The notes below the pieces were generated by a model, which was not told the DNA's origin, searched no databases, and saw only the letters and a program-made list of their open reading frames with translations. A DNA stretch of 5,433 nt. Origin: Candidatus Pacearchaeota archaeon. Lineage in GTDB: Archaea; Nanobdellota; Nanobdellia; Pacearchaeales; GW2011-AR1. Positions 5,153-5,433 of the stretch are shown piece by piece (within the stretch, counting starts at the first letter, position 1; each line of letters opens with the position of its first letter). A program made the translations under genes and the position numbers. Location of the stretch: positions 1 through 5,433 of the forward strand of contig WJLK01000124.1 of assembly GCA_014728565.1 (NCBI GenBank), read 5' to 3'.

Positions 5153-5433
5153 TTAATTATGTCTATCACTCTCTTCAACAACATAATCTGATGATGCTGC
5201 ACAATAAGTATCACCTACTTTAGCTGCAACAGATACAGTATCTCCTACTGAAAGTGTGACTCCTGTTTCCTGATGTGTATCTGTATCAAGAGGACCTAAT
5301 GTCTGTGTTACTTCCTCTACCATCTCACCATTAAAAAACAGTTTGTAACCTAAAACTTCTGTTTCAGTTGAACCCTGTCCTCTTCTGACAGTTGAATTAG
5401 TAAAACCATCAGTAGTGTTTACTAAAACATTAG
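5153..5433 (-). CDS. Second type IV pilin-like paralog, 5'-truncated by the window edge
   Basis: The - strand frame is open from the right edge to a TAA at 5153-5155, giving 92 visible C-terminal residues. The start and any N-terminal signal helix lie outside the window. It aligns along its length with the C-terminal half of the neighbouring pilin-like protein: TVRRGQG (fragment residues 14-20) against TVRRSQG, an NG step, PLDT (47-50) in both, and VGDTYCA (72-78) against IGETVCA. The last Cys is kept, but two of the neighbour's other cysteines have no equivalent here. Composition (Thr, Val, Ser, Asp, little Lys) suits a secreted beta-rich surface domain. Tandem position 55 bp upstream of its paralog suggests a gene duplication within a surface-filament locus. 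Calling it a pilin is inferred from the paralog, since the diagnostic helix is not visible. Confidence 0.8.
   Translation of the reverse strand, partial: NVLVNTTDGFTNSTVRRGQGSTETEVLGYKLFFNGEMVEEVTQTLGPLDTDTHQETGVTLSVGDTVSVAAKVGDTYCAASSDYVVEESDRHN

Overview
The window looks like a piece of a compact, AT-rich archaeal genome, most likely a DPANN-type lineage (Woesearchaeota/Pacearchaeota-like). This is an inference from three things: archaeal-style protein families (histidyl-tRNA synthetase, stand-alone Elp3 with a radical-SAM plus acetyltransferase layout, type IV pilin-like proteins); archaeal TATA boxes centred about 25-28 bases upstream of start codons; and lysine-rich, AT-rich coding sequence. 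I cannot assign a species.

Layout, left to right. (1) The 3' part of hisS runs in from the left edge on the + strand to 1041. (2) Two unrecognised small genes on the - strand (1808-1413 and 1402-1034) form a two-gene operon; they may be diverged paralogs. (3) A divergent promoter region of about 100 bp separates them from a + strand stand-alone asparagine-synthase-type PP-loop ATPase (1910-2746). (4) On the - strand, 3098-2743 holds a cysteine-rich small gene of unknown function that needs a one-base frameshift to be read through. It is easy to miss because its long downstream reading frame has no start codon near its 5' end. (5) A second divergent promoter region of about 100 bp leads to elp3 (3203-4618, +), which lacks the usual N-terminal domain and a cysteine cluster. 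(6) Two tandem - strand pilin-like paralogs follow (5097-4633 complete; 5433-5153 cut by the right edge).

The architecture is tight. Convergent gene ends overlap by 8 bp (hisS with its neighbour) and 4 bp (PP-loop gene with the Cys-rich gene), or sit 14 bp apart (elp3 and the pilin). Four genes have TATA boxes placed for leaderless transcripts, whereas the complete pilin-like gene has a short leader with a strong Shine-Dalgarno sequence.

Functionally, hisS and elp3 both serve translation (tRNA charging and wobble-uridine modification). The pilin-like pair serves the cell surface. The remaining genes cannot be tied to a pathway from sequence alone. I see no tRNA, rRNA, CRISPR array, insertion sequence or phage gene.
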